Assembly: GCA_038259365.1 (NCBI GenBank)
Contig: JBBSOW010000013.1
Span: 1-51,260 of the forward strand
Reading direction: 5' to 3'
Length of the DNA: 51,260 nt
Origin: JBBSOW01 sp038259365
GTDB lineage: Bacteria; Actinomycetota; Actinomycetes; Propionibacteriales; Propionibacteriaceae
The notes beneath the pieces are model-generated. The model saw only the letters and a list, made by a program, of their open reading frames with translations, was not told the DNA's origin and did no database searches. Every line of letters begins with the position of its first letter. Positions within the stretch are counted from its first letter, which is position 1. Both the position numbers and the translations under genes were made by a program. This document shows positions 9,475 to 18,952 of this stretch, in pieces.

Positions 9475-9619
9475 TGGGTGGGCTCGAGCCCGAGGCATGA
9501 CCCGGCTGGCGCGTCCCCGGAGCAGGCTGAGAGGGGATTGTGTGGCGAGAGGTGAAACTCGCGCTAAGAGTCGTCGAGAGAGAGTTGAAAGGCCGCGAAT
9601 CTTGCGGCAGGCTAGTCCC

Positions 9620-10981
9620 ATGACAACGATGAGCATCCCGAAACAGCGACGCTTCTCCGCCGAGGTGGACACCGTCGAACTCGCCCCCACCCGCGTCCAC
9701 GAGGTCCTCAAGCGCAACATTCTCGCCGACGGCTTCGACATGGTGCTGGATCTCGACGCCTCGCGGGGGTCCCGGCTCGTCGACGCCCGCGACGGGTCGA
9801 GCTATCTGGACATGTTCACGTTCTTCGCCTCCAACGCGCTGGGGATGAACCATCCCTCGCTGAGCGAGAACGAGGAATTCCTCCAAGAACTGCTGACCGC
9901 CGCGCTCAACAAGCCGAGTAACTCGGACGTCTACTCCGAGCCGATGGCCCGCTTCATCGACACCTTTGACCGGGTGCTCGGCGACGACAAGTTGCCGCAC
10001 CGGTTCTTCATCGAGGGCGGGGCGGCTGCCGTCGAAAACGCCCTCAAGGTGGCGTTCGATTACAAGAGCCGGCGTAACGAGTCAAAGGGCCTCGATCCCG
10101 CCCTCGGCACCAAGGTCATGCACCTACGTCATGCGTTCCACGGCCGCAGCGGCTACACCATGTCGCTCACCAACACCGACCCGAACAAGGTGGCCCGCTT
10201 CCCCAAGTTCGATTGGCCGCGGATCGATAGCCCCGCCGCGTTCGACGACGTCGACATCGAGGCGGCGGAGGCCGCGTCGCTGCAACAGGCCCGTGCGGCG
10301 TTCGAGGCCTACGGCGACGACATCGCCTGCTTCATCGCCGAGCCCATCATGGGCGAAGGCGGCGATCGCCACCTACGCGCCGAGTTCCTGCTCGCCATGC
10401 AGGAGTTGTGCCACGAGCACGACGCGCTGTTCATCCTCGACGAGGTGCAGACCGGCTGCGGTCTCACCGGGTCCGCCTGGGCCTACCAGCAGCTCGGCCT
10501 TAGCCCCGACGTCGTCGCCTTCGGCAAGAAGCTACAGGTGTGTGGGGTGATGGCCGGCGGCATCCTCGATCGCTGCGAAGACAACGTGTTCCACGTCGGC
10601 TCGCGGATCAACTCCACTTGGGGCGGCAACCTGACCGACATGGTCCGGTCCCGGCGCATCCTCGAGGTGATCGAGGCCGAAGGCCTGATCCAGCGCGCGG
10701 CCGAACAGGGCGAGGTGTTGCTGGACATGCTCACCAAGCTCGCCGCCGACCACCCCGAACTCAGCCGGGTGCGCGGGCGTGGCCTGATGTGCGCCTTCAC
10801 CGTCGAATCCGCCGAGCTGCGAGACGCCATCCTCGCCGAAGCCCACGAGGCGCACGTATTGGTGTTGGGTTGCGGCCCCGACAGCGTCCGTTTCCGTCCC
10901 GCCCTCACCGTCTCGGCCGAGGAACTGGCGGAGGGGGTGGAGGTCATCGATCGCATCCTGAATAGGCTGACGTCACGATGA
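9620..10981 (+). CDS. lat: L-lysine 6-aminotransferase
   Basis: 453 residues from the ATG at 9620 (a second Met lies three codons on). It is a class III PLP-dependent aminotransferase: IEGGAAAVENALKVAFDYKSR, the cofactor aspartate in FILDEVQTGCGLTGS (D274) and the Schiff-base lysine in FGKKLQVCGVMAG (K303). The last motif is nearly identical to the Lat family, which moves the 6-amino group of lysine to 2-oxoglutarate, giving allysine (piperideine-6-carboxylate). It is the first gene of a coupled cassette: its TGA overlaps the next ATG (10978-10981). Neighbours suggest lysine catabolism rather than antibiotic precursor supply. Confidence 0.9.
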   Translation: MTTMSIPKQRRFSAEVDTVELAPTRVHEVLKRNILADGFDMVLDLDASRGSRLVDARDGSSYLDMFTFFASNALGMNHPSLSENEEFLQELLTAALNKPSNSDVYSEPMARFIDTFDRVLGDDKLPHRFFIEGGAAAVENALKVAFDYKSRRNESKGLDPALGTKVMHLRHAFHGRSGYTMSLTNTDPNKVARFPKFDWPRIDSPAAFDDVDIEAAEAASLQQARAAFEAYGDDIACFIAEPIMGEGGDRHLRAEFLLAMQELCHEHDALFILDEVQTGCGLTGSAWAYQQLGLSPDVVAFGKKLQVCGVMAGGILDRCEDNVFHVGSRINSTWGGNLTDMVRSRRILEVIEAEGLIQRAAEQGEVLLDMLTKLAADHPELSRVRGRGLMCAFTVESAELRDAILAEAHEAHVLVLGCGPDSVRFRPALTVSAEELAEGVEVIDRILNRLTSR

Positions 10982-12327
10982 CGAACACGGTTTCCCAGAC
11001 CCAGTTGCGCGCCCGCTTCGCCCGAGCCCTCTCAGAGCTGTACGGGCGCGAGGTGCCCGCCTACACCGCCTTGGTGGAGGTCGCCAGCCAGGTGAACCAA
11101 CGCGCGCTCGACGCCGATCCCGCGGCCGCTCAGCGGCTCGGCAGCATCGAACGCGTGACCGCTGAGCGCCACGGCGCGATCCGGCTCGGTTCGCCCCTGG
11201 AGATGGCGCAGGTGGCCCAGGTGTTCGCCGGGTTCGGCATGCAGGCAGTCGGGTTCTACGACCTGCGCGAGGCCTCGGCCAGCTCGATCCCGGTCACCTC
11301 GACGGCCTTCCGCCCCACCGATCCGGCCGAGCTGGCGCAGAACCCGTTCCGGGTGTTCACCTCGATGCTGATGGTCGACGACGAGCGGTTCTTCGACGCC
11401 GAGCAGCGCACCGAGTTGCACCGGCGCATCGACGATCGCCGGATCTTTTCCGCCGAGTTGCTGGCGTTGGCCGAGCGGGCCGAAGCTGGCGGCGGGCTCG
11501 ACGAGGAAGACGCCGACGACTTCGTGGGTCGGGCGGCCGAGGTGTTCGCCCTGTCCGGCGATCCGGTGGACAGGGAGTGGTATTCCGCGCTGGAGAAGGT
11601 TTCGGCGGTAGCCGCCGACATCGGCGGGGTCAGCTCCACCCACATCAACCACCTCACGCCCCGGGTGTTGGACATCGACGCGCTCTACGCCGCCATGACC
11701 GAGCGCGGCATCACGATGATCGATAAGATCCAGGGCCCGCCCCGCTGGCCGGGGCCCGATGTGCTGTTGCGCCAAACCTCCTTTCGCGCGCTCGCCGAGC
11801 CCCGCACCTTCCGCGAGGCCGACGGCCGCCTGACCCAAGGTGACCTGCGCGTGCGCTTCGGCGAGGTGGAGCAGCGCGGTATCGCCCTCACTCGCGCTGG
11901 CCGCGCCGTCTACGACGAGGCGATGGCCGCGATCTCTGGGGGTGCCGCCGACCCGGAGACGGTCTGGGCGCGGCATTTCCCCTCCGACGAACAGGGCCTG
12001 GACGAGGCTGGATACGCCTTCTTCCGCTATCGCGTGGCCCATGGCGAGGCGATCCGCGAGCCCATCGTGTACGAGGACTTCCTGCCGCAGTCGGCGGCGG
12101 GCATCTTCGCCTCCAATCTCTCCGAGGCCGGCAGCCGCGACGATTCCCGCGCCGGATCGACCGCCGACATGGAGAGCATGAGCGAGGTGATCGGGCGCAA
12201 GGTCTTCGACCCCTTCGAGCTTTACGCCGACATCTCCGCCGACTCCCTGCAGGTGTGCGCCGAACAGCTCGGCTACCGCCCCGACGAAATCAAGACGATG
12301 ACCTCGATGAAAGGCCAGCCCGCATGA
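10978..12327 (+). CDS. hglS: DUF1338 / HglS-type 2-oxoadipate dioxygenase-decarboxylase
   Basis: 449 residues of the DUF1338 (YdcJ/HglS) family. A metal-site histidine is seen at H65 (TAERHGAIRLGS) and a second histidine cluster at H222/H225 (SSTHINHLTPR); family work in Pseudomonas putida showed HglS converts 2-oxoadipate to D-2-hydroxyglutarate with Fe(II). Its position between lat and a semialdehyde dehydrogenase makes the same role here very likely. It overlaps both neighbours by ATGA (10978-10981 and 12324-12327), so the three proteins should be made in step. The gene symbol is given by family and context, not by experiment. Confidence 0.85.
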   Translation: MTNTVSQTQLRARFARALSELYGREVPAYTALVEVASQVNQRALDADPAAAQRLGSIERVTAERHGAIRLGSPLEMAQVAQVFAGFGMQAVGFYDLREASASSIPVTSTAFRPTDPAELAQNPFRVFTSMLMVDDERFFDAEQRTELHRRIDDRRIFSAELLALAERAEAGGGLDEEDADDFVGRAAEVFALSGDPVDREWYSALEKVSAVAADIGGVSSTHINHLTPRVLDIDALYAAMTERGITMIDKIQGPPRWPGPDVLLRQTSFRALAEPRTFREADGRLTQGDLRVRFGEVEQRGIALTRAGRAVYDEAMAAISGGAADPETVWARHFPSDEQGLDEAGYAFFRYRVAHGEAIREPIVYEDFLPQSAAGIFASNLSEAGSRDDSRAGSTADMESMSEVIGRKVFDPFELYADISADSLQVCAEQLGYRPDEIKTMTSMKGQPA

Positions 12328-13886
12328 GCCAGCAGACACTGCACAGCGATATCCAGACCACCGAGCCCCAGGAGGGCAGCCTCGCCGCGCAGGCCCGGGC
12401 GGCGTTGGAGGCGTGTGGCGCCAACGTCACCCCGGCGGGGGAGGGAACCCGCGTCGTCTCGCGCAGCCCGATCACGGGCGAGGTGCTGGCCGAACTGACC
12501 GCGACGCCGCCGGAGCAGGTAGGCGACATCATCGCCGCGGCCGAGCGCGCGTTCGAGGATTGGCGGTTGGTGCCGGCCCCCGCCAGGGGAGCGGTCATCA
12601 AGCGGTTGGCCGAGCTGCTCACCGAGCACAAGCCCGACCTGGCCCTGCTGGTGACCCTCGAGGCGGGCAAGATCCCTTCGGAGTCCGCCGGAGAGGTCCA
12701 AGAGATGATCGACATCTGCGATCTCGCCGTGGGCCTGTCGCGTCAGTTGTTCGGCAAGACGATGCCCTCGGAGCGGCCCCTGCACCGGTTGCAGGAGAGC
12801 TGGCACCCGATCGGCGTCGTGGGCGTCATCTCGGCCTTCAACTTCCCCGTGGCCGTTTGGTCGTGGAACACGGCCATCGCGCTCGTCTGCGGGAACACCG
12901 CGGTGTGGAAGCCCTCGGAGAAGACCCCGCTCACCGCCCTGGCCAGCCACGCGTTGCTGCAACGGGCGCTGACCGAGCACGGCCACGATCCGGCCGTCAG
13001 CGGCCTGCTGCTCGGTGCTGGCGAGGTGGGCCAGGAGCTCGTCGACGACGCCCGCGTCGCGCTGGTCTCGGCCACCGGGTCGACCCGCATGGGCCAGATC
13101 GTCGGCCCGCGGGTCGCCGCCCGGTTCGGGCGGACGCTCCTGGAGTTGGGCGGCAACAACGCCGCCGTCGTCACGGACTCGGCAGATCTGGAGTTGGCAA
13201 CCCGGGCCATCGTGTTCGGGGCTGCCGGCACCGCCGGCCAGCGCTGCACCACCCAGCGCCGCCTCATCGTGCACGCCGACGTGGCCGACGCGCTCGTCGA
13301 GCGCATCCGCAGCGCCTACGCCAAGCTGCCGATCGGCGATCCCCGCGACACCGACAACCTTGTCGGCCCGTTGGTCGACGCCGACGCCTTCGAGAACCAA
13401 CAGCGGGCCCTGGCCGAGGTGGTCGAGCAGGGGGGAGAGGTGCTCGTCGGCGGCGGCCGCCGGCTGGCCGAGCAGTGGCCCGACGCCTACTACGTCGAAC
13501 CCGCGCTGGTCACGATGCCGGAGCAGAGCGAGGTCGTGCGCCACGAGACCTTCGCACCCATTCTGTACGTGCTCACCTACACCGAGTTCGCCGAGGCCAT
13601 CGCGCTGCACAACGGCGTCCCCCAGGGATTGTCTTCGGCGATCTTCACCTCCGATCAGGCCGAGGCCGAGCGCTTCCTGGCCGCCGACGGCGCCGATTGC
13701 GGCATCGTCAACGTCAACGCGGGCACCTCCGGCGCGGAGATCGGCGGCGCGTTCGGCGGCGAGAAACAGACCGGCGGCGGCCGCGAATCCGGCTCGGACG
13801 CGTGGCGGGCCTACATGCGCCGCACCACGACGACGATCAATTATTCCGGTGAGAGCGCGCTCGCCCAAGGGGTCAACTTCCTCTAG
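12324..13886 (+). CDS. amaB: ALDH7-type L-2-aminoadipate-6-semialdehyde dehydrogenase
   Basis: 520 residues from the ATG at 12324. Aldehyde dehydrogenase motifs are complete: cofactor-side FNFPVAVWSWNTAIALVCGN and WKPSEKTPL, the general base in LELGGNNAAV, and the catalytic cysteine in GTAGQRCTTQRRL. The latter two are typical of ALDH7 (antiquitin) rather than other classes. The enzyme would oxidise allysine from Lat to 2-aminoadipate with NAD(P)+. Stop codon is followed after only 23 bp by the end of the convergent amylosucrase gene. The cassette lacks an obvious 2-aminoadipate aminotransferase, which must be encoded elsewhere or be a side activity. Confidence 0.9.
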   Translation: MSQQTLHSDIQTTEPQEGSLAAQARAALEACGANVTPAGEGTRVVSRSPITGEVLAELTATPPEQVGDIIAAAERAFEDWRLVPAPARGAVIKRLAELLTEHKPDLALLVTLEAGKIPSESAGEVQEMIDICDLAVGLSRQLFGKTMPSERPLHRLQESWHPIGVVGVISAFNFPVAVWSWNTAIALVCGNTAVWKPSEKTPLTALASHALLQRALTEHGHDPAVSGLLLGAGEVGQELVDDARVALVSATGSTRMGQIVGPRVAARFGRTLLELGGNNAAVVTDSADLELATRAIVFGAAGTAGQRCTTQRRLIVHADVADALVERIRSAYAKLPIGDPRDTDNLVGPLVDADAFENQQRALAEVVEQGGEVLVGGGRRLAEQWPDAYYVEPALVTMPEQSEVVRHETFAPILYVLTYTEFAEAIALHNGVPQGLSSAIFTSDQAEAERFLAADGADCGIVNVNAGTSGAEIGGAFGGEKQTGGGRESGSDAWRAYMRRTTTTINYSGESALAQGVNFL

Positions 13887-13909
13887 GAGGGATCAGTCTT
13901 CTAGAAGGA

Positions 13910-15949
13910 TCAGTGTTCGACGATGAGCCAACGCACCTGATAGGGCGCCATCGCCATGTGCTGCTCCACGGCCTCGCCGCTCAGCAGATCACGTAGTGGA
14001 CGCCACTGGCCGAAGTCGGCCACCTCGACCGAGACGGCGAAGTCGGCCACGTTGGCGAGCACGAGGAGGTTCCCGCGGGGTCCGCTGCGCTGGATGGCGA
14101 GCACGCGATCGTTGCCGATCCACAGCGCCTCGGAGGTGCATTGGGCGTGAAGTTCGGGGGTCCGGGCCCGCATTGCGCACATGTGGGCGATCCGAGAGAA
14201 GATGCGGCCCTCGATGGTGGCCGGATCGTGGCGGCGCTCGGCCGCCTCCCAGTCCATCGGGGGACGGTGCATCCACCGGTTGTCTTGGCCGAGATCGGGA
14301 TCGTCGAGATAGGTGTGGTCGTTCAGCATGCCGATCTCGTCGCCGGCGTAGATAAGCGGGAGACCGCCAAAGCTCAGCACCAAGGCGTGCAACAAGACGA
14401 TGCGGTCGATGGCCTTGTCGAGATCGGAGTGTTCGGGCGCCTCGGGCACGAACCGTGGCTTCGCGTCGAGGTCGGCAACGGGTGCGTCCGCAACCGGTGC
14501 GTCCGCGCCGGGGACGTCGACGTCTATCGCCGCGGCCAACGCACGCTGTCGCAGGGCCCGCTCCAGGCCCGCGAGGGAGGCGAGCGAGCCGCTGATCCGG
14601 CGGTCTCCAGTGCGCGGGTTGGCCTGGAACACCTCCCCGACCGCCCAGCTGCCGGGAAACGTGCCCGAGTAGAAGTCGCTCAAGAAGGACCGATGATCGA
14701 AGCCGTTGAGGCCGAGCTGGGCGGCGTCGGAGTCCGAGATCGCCCAGCCGATGTCGTCGTGCAACCGGGCGTAGGTGAGCCACGCGGTGCCGCTCGGGAT
14801 GACGGGCATGTTGCGCAGCGCGGTGGTGCTCAAGGCGGTGTTCCCCTCGGCCAGCATGCTCCACATCATCACCATGAAGACGTTGTGATAGGCGAGATCG
14901 CACTCCTTGTTGGCGGCGAGACCGCGTCCCAGGTAGGGCACGAGGTCTTGCGGGGCGACGATGGCCTCGGCCAACAGGATGACCGCGGGGCAGACGAGCC
15001 GGCTCAACGCGCGGAAGACCTGCAGGATCAGGTGCGCCTCGGGCTGGTTCTGGCAATTCGTTCCTAGCCGCTTCCACATGAACGCGACCGCGTCGAGGCG
15101 CACGACCTCCACGCCCGCGTTCGCGAGGAAACAGATCACCTCGAACATCTCCCGCAGGACCGCGGGGTTGGCGTAGTTCAAATCCCACTGGTAGGCGTTG
15201 AACGTCGTCCACACCCACCTGCCGAATTCGGGCACCCAGGTGAAGTTGCCGGGCGCGAAATCGGGGAACACCTCGGGCAGGTTCTGCTCCCAGCGGTCCG
15301 GTTCCGTGCGGTCGGGGTAGCAGTGGTAGTAGTCGGCGTAACGCTGCTCGCCGGCCATGGCGCGCTGGGCCCAGGGATGCTCCTGCGCGGTGTGGTTGGA
15401 CACCATGTCGACGACGAGGGAGATCTCGCGTCCGCGCAGGGCGGAGGCAACCGCACGCAGGTCCTCCATCGTCCCGAGCTTGGGATCGACCTCGCGGTAG
15501 TCCATCACGGCGTATCCGCCGTCGTTCGGCCCGGGCCGAGGTTTGAGCAGCGGCATGAGGTGGAGGTAGCGAACGCCCAGCTCCTCGAGGTAGCCCAACC
15601 GTTTCGGCAACGCTGACAGCGTTCCGCTGAAACGGTCGGTGTAACAGACGTAGCCGACCATGTCCTGGCGCTGGAACCAGTCCGGGGTACTGAGCCGGCG
15701 CTGATCCAGCATGCGGAGTTCGACGGGACGCTCGGCGTACTGCTGGCGGGCGGTCTCGATCAGCCCGTCGAGGACCTGCTGGTAATCCGGGCGGTGTCCG
15801 TACAGGCCGCGCAGCGGGCGCTCCACGTCCTCTCGGAGGGCGGCGACGCGCTCGTCGAAGACGGCTCGGACCTCCTCGTGGAGGGCGCCGAACTGGCCCT
15901 GCGCGGGCTCGTCGTTGGCACCCTGGGCGGCGTCGGCACGGGAGTTCAT
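13910..15949 (-). CDS. amylosucrase-like glycoside hydrolase family 13
   Basis: About 679 residues from the ATG at 15949; a TTG at 15997 would add 16 residues with no better ribosome site. The GH13 core is clear: region I VVDMVSNHTAQEHPW, nucleophile region EVVRLDAVAFMWKRLGTNCQ, acid/base AILLAEAIVAPQ (ILLAEAIV), and RLHDDIGWAI for the third carboxylate. The N-terminal helical segment before the barrel and the KRLGTNCQNQPEAH stretch are features of the amylosucrase/sucrose-active GH13_4 group, which makes glucan from sucrose or hydrolyses it. Sucrose hydrolase is the main alternative. It is alone on its strand here. Confidence 0.82.
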   Translation of the reverse strand: MNSRADAAQGANDEPAQGQFGALHEEVRAVFDERVAALREDVERPLRGLYGHRPDYQQVLDGLIETARQQYAERPVELRMLDQRRLSTPDWFQRQDMVGYVCYTDRFSGTLSALPKRLGYLEELGVRYLHLMPLLKPRPGPNDGGYAVMDYREVDPKLGTMEDLRAVASALRGREISLVVDMVSNHTAQEHPWAQRAMAGEQRYADYYHCYPDRTEPDRWEQNLPEVFPDFAPGNFTWVPEFGRWVWTTFNAYQWDLNYANPAVLREMFEVICFLANAGVEVVRLDAVAFMWKRLGTNCQNQPEAHLILQVFRALSRLVCPAVILLAEAIVAPQDLVPYLGRGLAANKECDLAYHNVFMVMMWSMLAEGNTALSTTALRNMPVIPSGTAWLTYARLHDDIGWAISDSDAAQLGLNGFDHRSFLSDFYSGTFPGSWAVGEVFQANPRTGDRRISGSLASLAGLERALRQRALAAAIDVDVPGADAPVADAPVADLDAKPRFVPEAPEHSDLDKAIDRIVLLHALVLSFGGLPLIYAGDEIGMLNDHTYLDDPDLGQDNRWMHRPPMDWEAAERRHDPATIEGRIFSRIAHMCAMRARTPELHAQCTSEALWIGNDRVLAIQRSGPRGNLLVLANVADFAVSVEVADFGQWRPLRDLLSGEAVEQHMAMAPYQVRWLIVEH

Positions 15950-16227
15950 TAGCTCATGTTGCCACGTCGACGCGGAAGTCCGGCGGGTCGATGCCAAAAC
16001 GATACGGGCGCCCGGAGGCCAGAAACCCTTGGCGCGACGGGCAGGGATTTAGCAAACCTCTCCGCAGTCTATTAATCTGGTCCCAGGTTCATGCGGCAGG
16101 CGCACGAACTCTGAAGCTATTTGCGCAAGGGCAGGCCGGAACGTCCCGCGCGCCACAGGCTCTCGCACGATGCGTTGCTTACGCGGCAACCGGCGGCGAC
16201 ACGCGATACCGAGGGGGACCCAGCTAC

Positions 16228-17841
16228 GTGGTGAGCGGACTACGACCATTGACCGATACACCTGTGTCCACTCGCGCTGCAGCGTCGCCCCGTCCCTTCC
16301 CTGGCCCCGGCTTTCGCGGCGTGCTTGGTGGTTTCGTCGACTTATGGGCCGCCAACGGTGTGCGTCGAGGATTACTGGGCGGGCTCCTGATCGTCGTCGG
16401 AGCGCTAACCCCGGCCTACCTGCCCGAGGCCAGCCCGCTGCACGAGGTGTGGGGGGTGTCGTTCTTCTCGAGCCTGTCCGGCCGAAGCCTGGGCACCATC
16501 GCGTTGATGCTCGGCGTCGGACTCATGCTCGATGCCTGGTTCCGGCTTCGCCCGCGGGTCTCCCGGCAGCCGGTCAACCTGGCGGCCGTCCTGGCCATCT
16601 GGAGTTTGCCCTTCCTAGCGGCCCCACCGATCTTCTCGGCCGACGCGTACGCCTACGCGGCGGAGGGATGGCTCATGCACAACGGGCTCAACCCCTACGA
16701 GGTCGGCGTCGGCGCCATTCCCGGCAGCTTCGCCGATCAGACCGTCCTGGTGTGGCGCTGGACCCCGGCCCCCTACGGCCCCCTGGATCTCCAGCTGAAC
16801 CACCTGATCGTCGACATCACCGGCCACCACCCTTACCTCTCGGTCATCGCCATGCGGATCCCGGTCCTCCTCAGCGTCGTGGCGATGGCCTACCTGCTGC
16901 CGAAGCTGGCCCGCAAGCTCGGCGCCGATCCCGCAAACACCTTGTGGCTGGCGCTGCTGAACCCGCTCGCCGTCGTCCACTTCGTCGGCGGCGTGCACAA
17001 CGACGCCATCATGGTCGGGCTCGTCGTCGTCGCGCTTTACCTGGCCTCGAAGGGGCGCTGGGTTATCGCCACGCTGGTGGTGGCCGCCGCGGCGGCGGTG
17101 AAGATCCCCGCCATCGTCGCCATGCTGGCCGTCGTCGTGCTCGCCGATCCGGTGCTCTCGCGGATTAACTCCCTCAGCCTGCCCGACCGGATGCGCCCGG
17201 TGTTGGCCGAGCGGGCCAGGCAGTGGCGGATGATCAAGCGCTGCCTCGTCGCGGGGCCGGTTTTCCTGGCCAGCTTCTTGGCCATCAACGCCTCGACGGG
17301 GCTGGGCTTCGGGTGGATCGCGGGCATGAACGTGCCCGGGATGGTCCGCACGATGTCGCCCTCGACCATAATCGGCGACACGATCGGGCTCTTCTTCACC
17401 GAGCTGGGCATGTACGACCTGGCCTTCGGTTCGCTGCGAATCGTGCGGACGCTGTTCATGCTGGGCTGCGTCGCGCTGATCCTGTGGCTGTCGCTGCGGA
17501 TCGCGCACCGTCGACCCATCGCGGCGCTCAGCTGGTCGATGCTCGCGGTGGCGTTCTGCGGGCCGGTCCTGCACGGCTGGTACGTCTTCTGGGGCGGCGC
17601 GCTGCTGGGTCTCACCAACCCGAGCGTCCGCGTGCAACGGCTCGCGATCTGGCTGTCCTCGGGCCTGCTGGCCTACATCGCGATGAACGCGGCGTGGAAG
17701 AACGGCATCACCCTCATCGGGGCCGCGGCGCTCGGGCTGATCGCCTGGCGGGTCTGGTTGCACGATCGCGACGAGAAGGCCGCCTTCGATCCGAGCCTGG
17801 CGCCCGTGTGGAACACCGTCCCGGTTCGTACCGGCCGCTGA
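16228..17841 (+). CDS. mptB: MptB-like polyprenyl-phosphomannose alpha-1,6-mannosyltransferase
   Basis: About 537 residues, a multispanning GT-C membrane protein. The segment DAYAYAAEGWLMHNGLNPYE, then WTPAPYGPLDLQLNHLIV and LNPLAVVHFVGGVHNDAIM, is the MptB signature of actinobacteria, where the enzyme extends the alpha-1,6-mannan core of lipomannan/lipoarabinomannan or related lipoglycans. I place the start at tandem GTG codons (16228/16231) because a GAGGGGG ribosome site lies at 16211-16217; the open frame upstream to 15991 has no such site and reads as non-coding. It is convergent with the following hydratase-family gene, only 4 bp away. Confidence 0.85.
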   Translation: MVSGLRPLTDTPVSTRAAASPRPFPGPGFRGVLGGFVDLWAANGVRRGLLGGLLIVVGALTPAYLPEASPLHEVWGVSFFSSLSGRSLGTIALMLGVGLMLDAWFRLRPRVSRQPVNLAAVLAIWSLPFLAAPPIFSADAYAYAAEGWLMHNGLNPYEVGVGAIPGSFADQTVLVWRWTPAPYGPLDLQLNHLIVDITGHHPYLSVIAMRIPVLLSVVAMAYLLPKLARKLGADPANTLWLALLNPLAVVHFVGGVHNDAIMVGLVVVALYLASKGRWVIATLVVAAAAAVKIPAIVAMLAVVVLADPVLSRINSLSLPDRMRPVLAERARQWRMIKRCLVAGPVFLASFLAINASTGLGFGWIAGMNVPGMVRTMSPSTIIGDTIGLFFTELGMYDLAFGSLRIVRTLFMLGCVALILWLSLRIAHRRPIAALSWSMLAVAFCGPVLHGWYVFWGGALLGLTNPSVRVQRLAIWLSSGLLAYIAMNAAWKNGITLIGAAALGLIAWRVWLHDRDEKAAFDPSLAPVWNTVPVRTGR

Positions 17842-17845
17842 TCTG

Positions 17846-18883
17846 TCAGGCGAAGATCGCCTGCACCTCGCTCTGGGCCACCTCGGCCAGGCTCGCATGC
17901 TGCCACCGCGGGGTGAGGTCCTTGTCGACCAGCTGGGCTCGAACACCCTCGGCGAAGTCGGGGTGGGTCGCCATCCTCGGCGCGATGATCGCGTCCTCTT
18001 CCAGGGTCTCGGTGACGCCGCTGGCCCGTTGGGCTCGGCGCAACGCCACCAGGGCGACGCTCACCGCCCACGGGCTGCGGGCCCGAATGGCCTCGGCGGC
18101 CGCACCCGCGGCCGGGGTGTCCTCGGCCAGCAGCCGCTCCAGGACGACGGACGCGTCGTCGCCTGCGTAGCAGCGATCGATCCACTCCCGCTCGCCGAGC
18201 AGCGAAGACTCCGGGCGGGCATCGCCGAAGTAACCCTCGGGAAGACCGCCGCCGCTCAGCAACTCGACGAGCGCGTCCAGCCGGGCGCTGTTCACCAGTA
18301 GATCGGCAAACCCGACGGCGACGGCGTCGGCTCCGCCGATGCTGGCTCCGGTCATGGTGAGGTGGGCGCCGACCTCCCCGGGGGCCCGGCCGAGCAGCCA
18401 GCGCATGCCGACGTCGGGCAGGAAGCCGATGGTGGTCTCGGGCATGGCGATCCGGGAACGCTCGGTCACCAAGCGGTGCGAGCCGTGTGCGGAGACGCCG
18501 AGCCCGCCACCCATCACGATCCCGTCCATCCAGGCGACGAAGGGCTTGGGAAAGTCGACGATCGTCTGGTTCATCGCGTACTCGTCGGGCAGGAAGCCCG
18601 CGGCGGGGGAGCCCGGATCGGCCAACGCCTCCCGGACCGCGCGCACGTCACCGCCGGCGCACAGCCCCCGTTCACCCGCCCCGGTCAGCAGGACCGAACG
18701 CACCCGATCGTCACCGGACCAGGCGTCGAGCTGGTCTTTGACCGCGTGCACCATGGCCACGTTGAGGGCGTTGATGGCGCGGGGTCGGTTGAGCACCAGG
18801 TGTCCCGCCGCGCCTCGGATGGCCGCTAGGACCTCCCCGTTCTCGCCGAGGGGTCGGAAGTCGGGCTCGCTGGGTTGGCTCAT
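17846..18883 (-). CDS. 3-hydroxyisobutyryl-CoA hydrolase-like enoyl-CoA hydratase family protein
   Basis: 345 residues from ATG at 18883, which has CAGGA eight bases upstream; an in-frame start 12 codons earlier lacks this. The crotonase fold is evident: LNRPRAINALNVAMV, oxyanion-hole segments GERGLCAGGDVRAV and MDGIVMGGGLGVSAHG, then RIAMPETTIGFLPDVG. The ECH_2-type extension (ending RWQHASLAEV) separates HIBYL-CoA hydrolases from plain hydratases. The family hydrolyses 3-hydroxyisobutyryl-CoA in valine breakdown; substrate here is inferred. Confidence 0.87.
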   Translation of the reverse strand: MSQPSEPDFRPLGENGEVLAAIRGAAGHLVLNRPRAINALNVAMVHAVKDQLDAWSGDDRVRSVLLTGAGERGLCAGGDVRAVREALADPGSPAAGFLPDEYAMNQTIVDFPKPFVAWMDGIVMGGGLGVSAHGSHRLVTERSRIAMPETTIGFLPDVGMRWLLGRAPGEVGAHLTMTGASIGGADAVAVGFADLLVNSARLDALVELLSGGGLPEGYFGDARPESSLLGEREWIDRCYAGDDASVVLERLLAEDTPAAGAAAEAIRARSPWAVSVALVALRRAQRASGVTETLEEDAIIAPRMATHPDFAEGVRAQLVDKDLTPRWQHASLAEVAQSEVQAIFA

Positions 18884-18952
18884 GGATGCATCCTGCCAGC
18901 TTGGCTCGGCATCGTTCACCGAGTGCGCGGTTTGTCGGGCCTGAGCAACGGC

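Larger units (their letters stand above)
8717..9619. other. gene-free repeat mosaic between korA and lat
   Basis: About 900 bp without a convincing gene. From left to right it holds: three imperfect copies of a ~25-bp unit with GGGTCGAGTCCACGAC (8835-8908); a stretch (about 8908-9010) closely related to sequence at 45.46-45.70 kb; the first copy of the 87-bp inverted-repeat element (9285-9372); and a 30-bp perfect tandem array (9389-9474). The open frame that runs through here into lat is an artefact of high GC content. The promoter of lat must lie near 9560-9610 but no clear -35/-10 pair is visible. Confidence 0.7.

Noticed and set aside
8987..9619. Open frame continuous with lat, which would give a 664-residue protein
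   Set aside because: The extension is composed of the 30-bp repeats and arginine-rich GC-driven sequence; Lat family length and motifs begin at 9620.
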